64,000 nt of DNA from Maritalea porphyrae (GTDB lineage: Bacteria > Pseudomonadota > Alphaproteobacteria > Rhizobiales > Devosiaceae): assembly GCF_027213965.1 (NCBI RefSeq), contig NZ_JAPWGX010000003.1, positions 62,001-126,000 on the forward strand, read 5' to 3'. Position numbers and translations under genes: made by a program. Position 1 is the first letter of the stretch, and every line of letters starts with the position of its first letter. This document shows positions 63,681-64,000 of this stretch, piece by piece. The notes below the pieces were generated by a model, which did no database searches, was not told where the DNA came from, and saw nothing but the letters and a program-made list of their open reading frames with translations.

Positions 63681-64000
63681 ATGTTCTATTTTTTGCAGGA
63701 ATTTGGCGATCAGTTTGCGGCGCTGAATGTATTTCGGTATCTGACTTTTCGCACCGGTGGCGCGACCATTACTGCGCTGTTTATCGTGTTTATTTTCGGC
63801 CCTCAGGTCATTTCACACCTTAAGTTGCGCCAAGGGCACGGTCAGCCCATCCGGGAGGATGGACCGCAAAGTCATCTGATTACCAAAAAGGGCACGCCCA
63901 CCATGGGGGGGCTAATGATCTTGGTTAGTGTGCTGATATCTACCCTTTTGTGGGCAAATCTATCGAACGCTTATGTGTGGATTGTATTGTTTGTCACAGC
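63681..64000 (+). CDS. mraY: Phospho-MurNAc-pentapeptide transferase, 3' end outside window
   Basis: The first 106 codons of MraY, an inner-membrane enzyme that attaches phospho-MurNAc-pentapeptide to undecaprenyl phosphate to form lipid I. The start is recognised from [17 protein letters not shown] (about 18-34), followed by the conserved [19 protein letters not shown] and [20 protein letters not shown], of which D/G/P positions are the polyprenyl transferase signatures. The frame remains open to the window end. Full-length MraY is about 360 residues. Confidence 0.95.
   Translation, partial: MFYFLQEFGDQFAALNVFRYLTFRTGGATITALFIVFIFGPQVISHLKLRQGHGQPIREDGPQSHLITKKGTPTMGGLMILVSVLISTLLWANLSNAYVWIVLFVT

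Overview
This window is about 64 kb of an alphaproteobacterial chromosome, most likely from a marine member of the Hyphomicrobiales (Rhizobiales). The basis for this is the NAD-dependent formate dehydrogenase of the fds type, a DUF2336 protein, an ArsR-methyltransferase fusion beside metF, the TctD/TctE-like two-component pair and the order of the division and cell-wall genes. GC content looks moderate by eye. I name no genus. No prophage, IS element, CRISPR array or tRNA was seen. The window opens inside a TRAP transporter gene and closes inside mraY.

Layout. 1-2854: TRAP large permease (partial) and quinone-linked D-lactate dehydrogenase. 2859-12880: a type I secretion locus. Two ABC half-transporters and an HlyD-type adaptor run leftward, and a 1406-residue RTX protein runs rightward. 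The RTX gene holds 44 copies of an 18-residue calcium-binding unit and a perfect 810-bp tandem duplication. 12961-15266: nitric-oxide response genes (nnrS, a Crp/Fnr regulator, a small redox-disulfide protein). 15392-21661: an SDR-like protein without the catalytic residues, a response regulator, histidine kinase and periplasmic binding protein in overlapping order, a YcaQ-like DNA glycosylase and a KdgK-like sugar kinase. 21684-26078: a methionine catabolism unit (Lrp regulator, methionine gamma-lyase, 2-oxoacid dehydrogenase E1) resembling mdeR-mdeA-mdeB. 26113-30458: a GntR regulator divergent from gamma-glutamyltransferase, an FAD amine or amino-acid oxidase and RidA. 30609-34344: ETF-quinone oxidoreductase, a GFA-family protein and a MATE exporter. 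34525-40172: fdsG-fdsB-fdsA-fdhD.

40173-42441: an AhpD-like protein, an FCD-type GntR regulator and a nitroreductase that looks like a bacterial iodotyrosine deiodinase. Matching 13-bp palindromes lie in both promoter regions, so the three genes look like one small regulon. 42550-45439: LysR regulator, alanine dehydrogenase and its Lrp-type regulator. 45528-50213: EttA, a host-attachment family protein, an alpha/beta hydrolase, RarD and a MOSC protein. 50206-52657: oxyR divergent from katA. 52845-57152: DUF2336 protein, ArsR regulator, ArsR-methyltransferase fusion with a perfect palindrome at its promoter, metF, and a TerB-DnaJ protein. 57205-57577: RNase P RNA. 57745-64000: rsmH, ftsL, ftsI, murE, murF, mraY, with no mraZ in front of rsmH.

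The least ordinary parts are: (1) the secretion locus, whose two ATPase domains both have an altered signature motif and only one of which has a normal Walker A; (2) the GntR, AhpD-like and deiodinase-like regulon; (3) the sensor operon in which a periplasmic binding protein gene overlaps its kinase gene.
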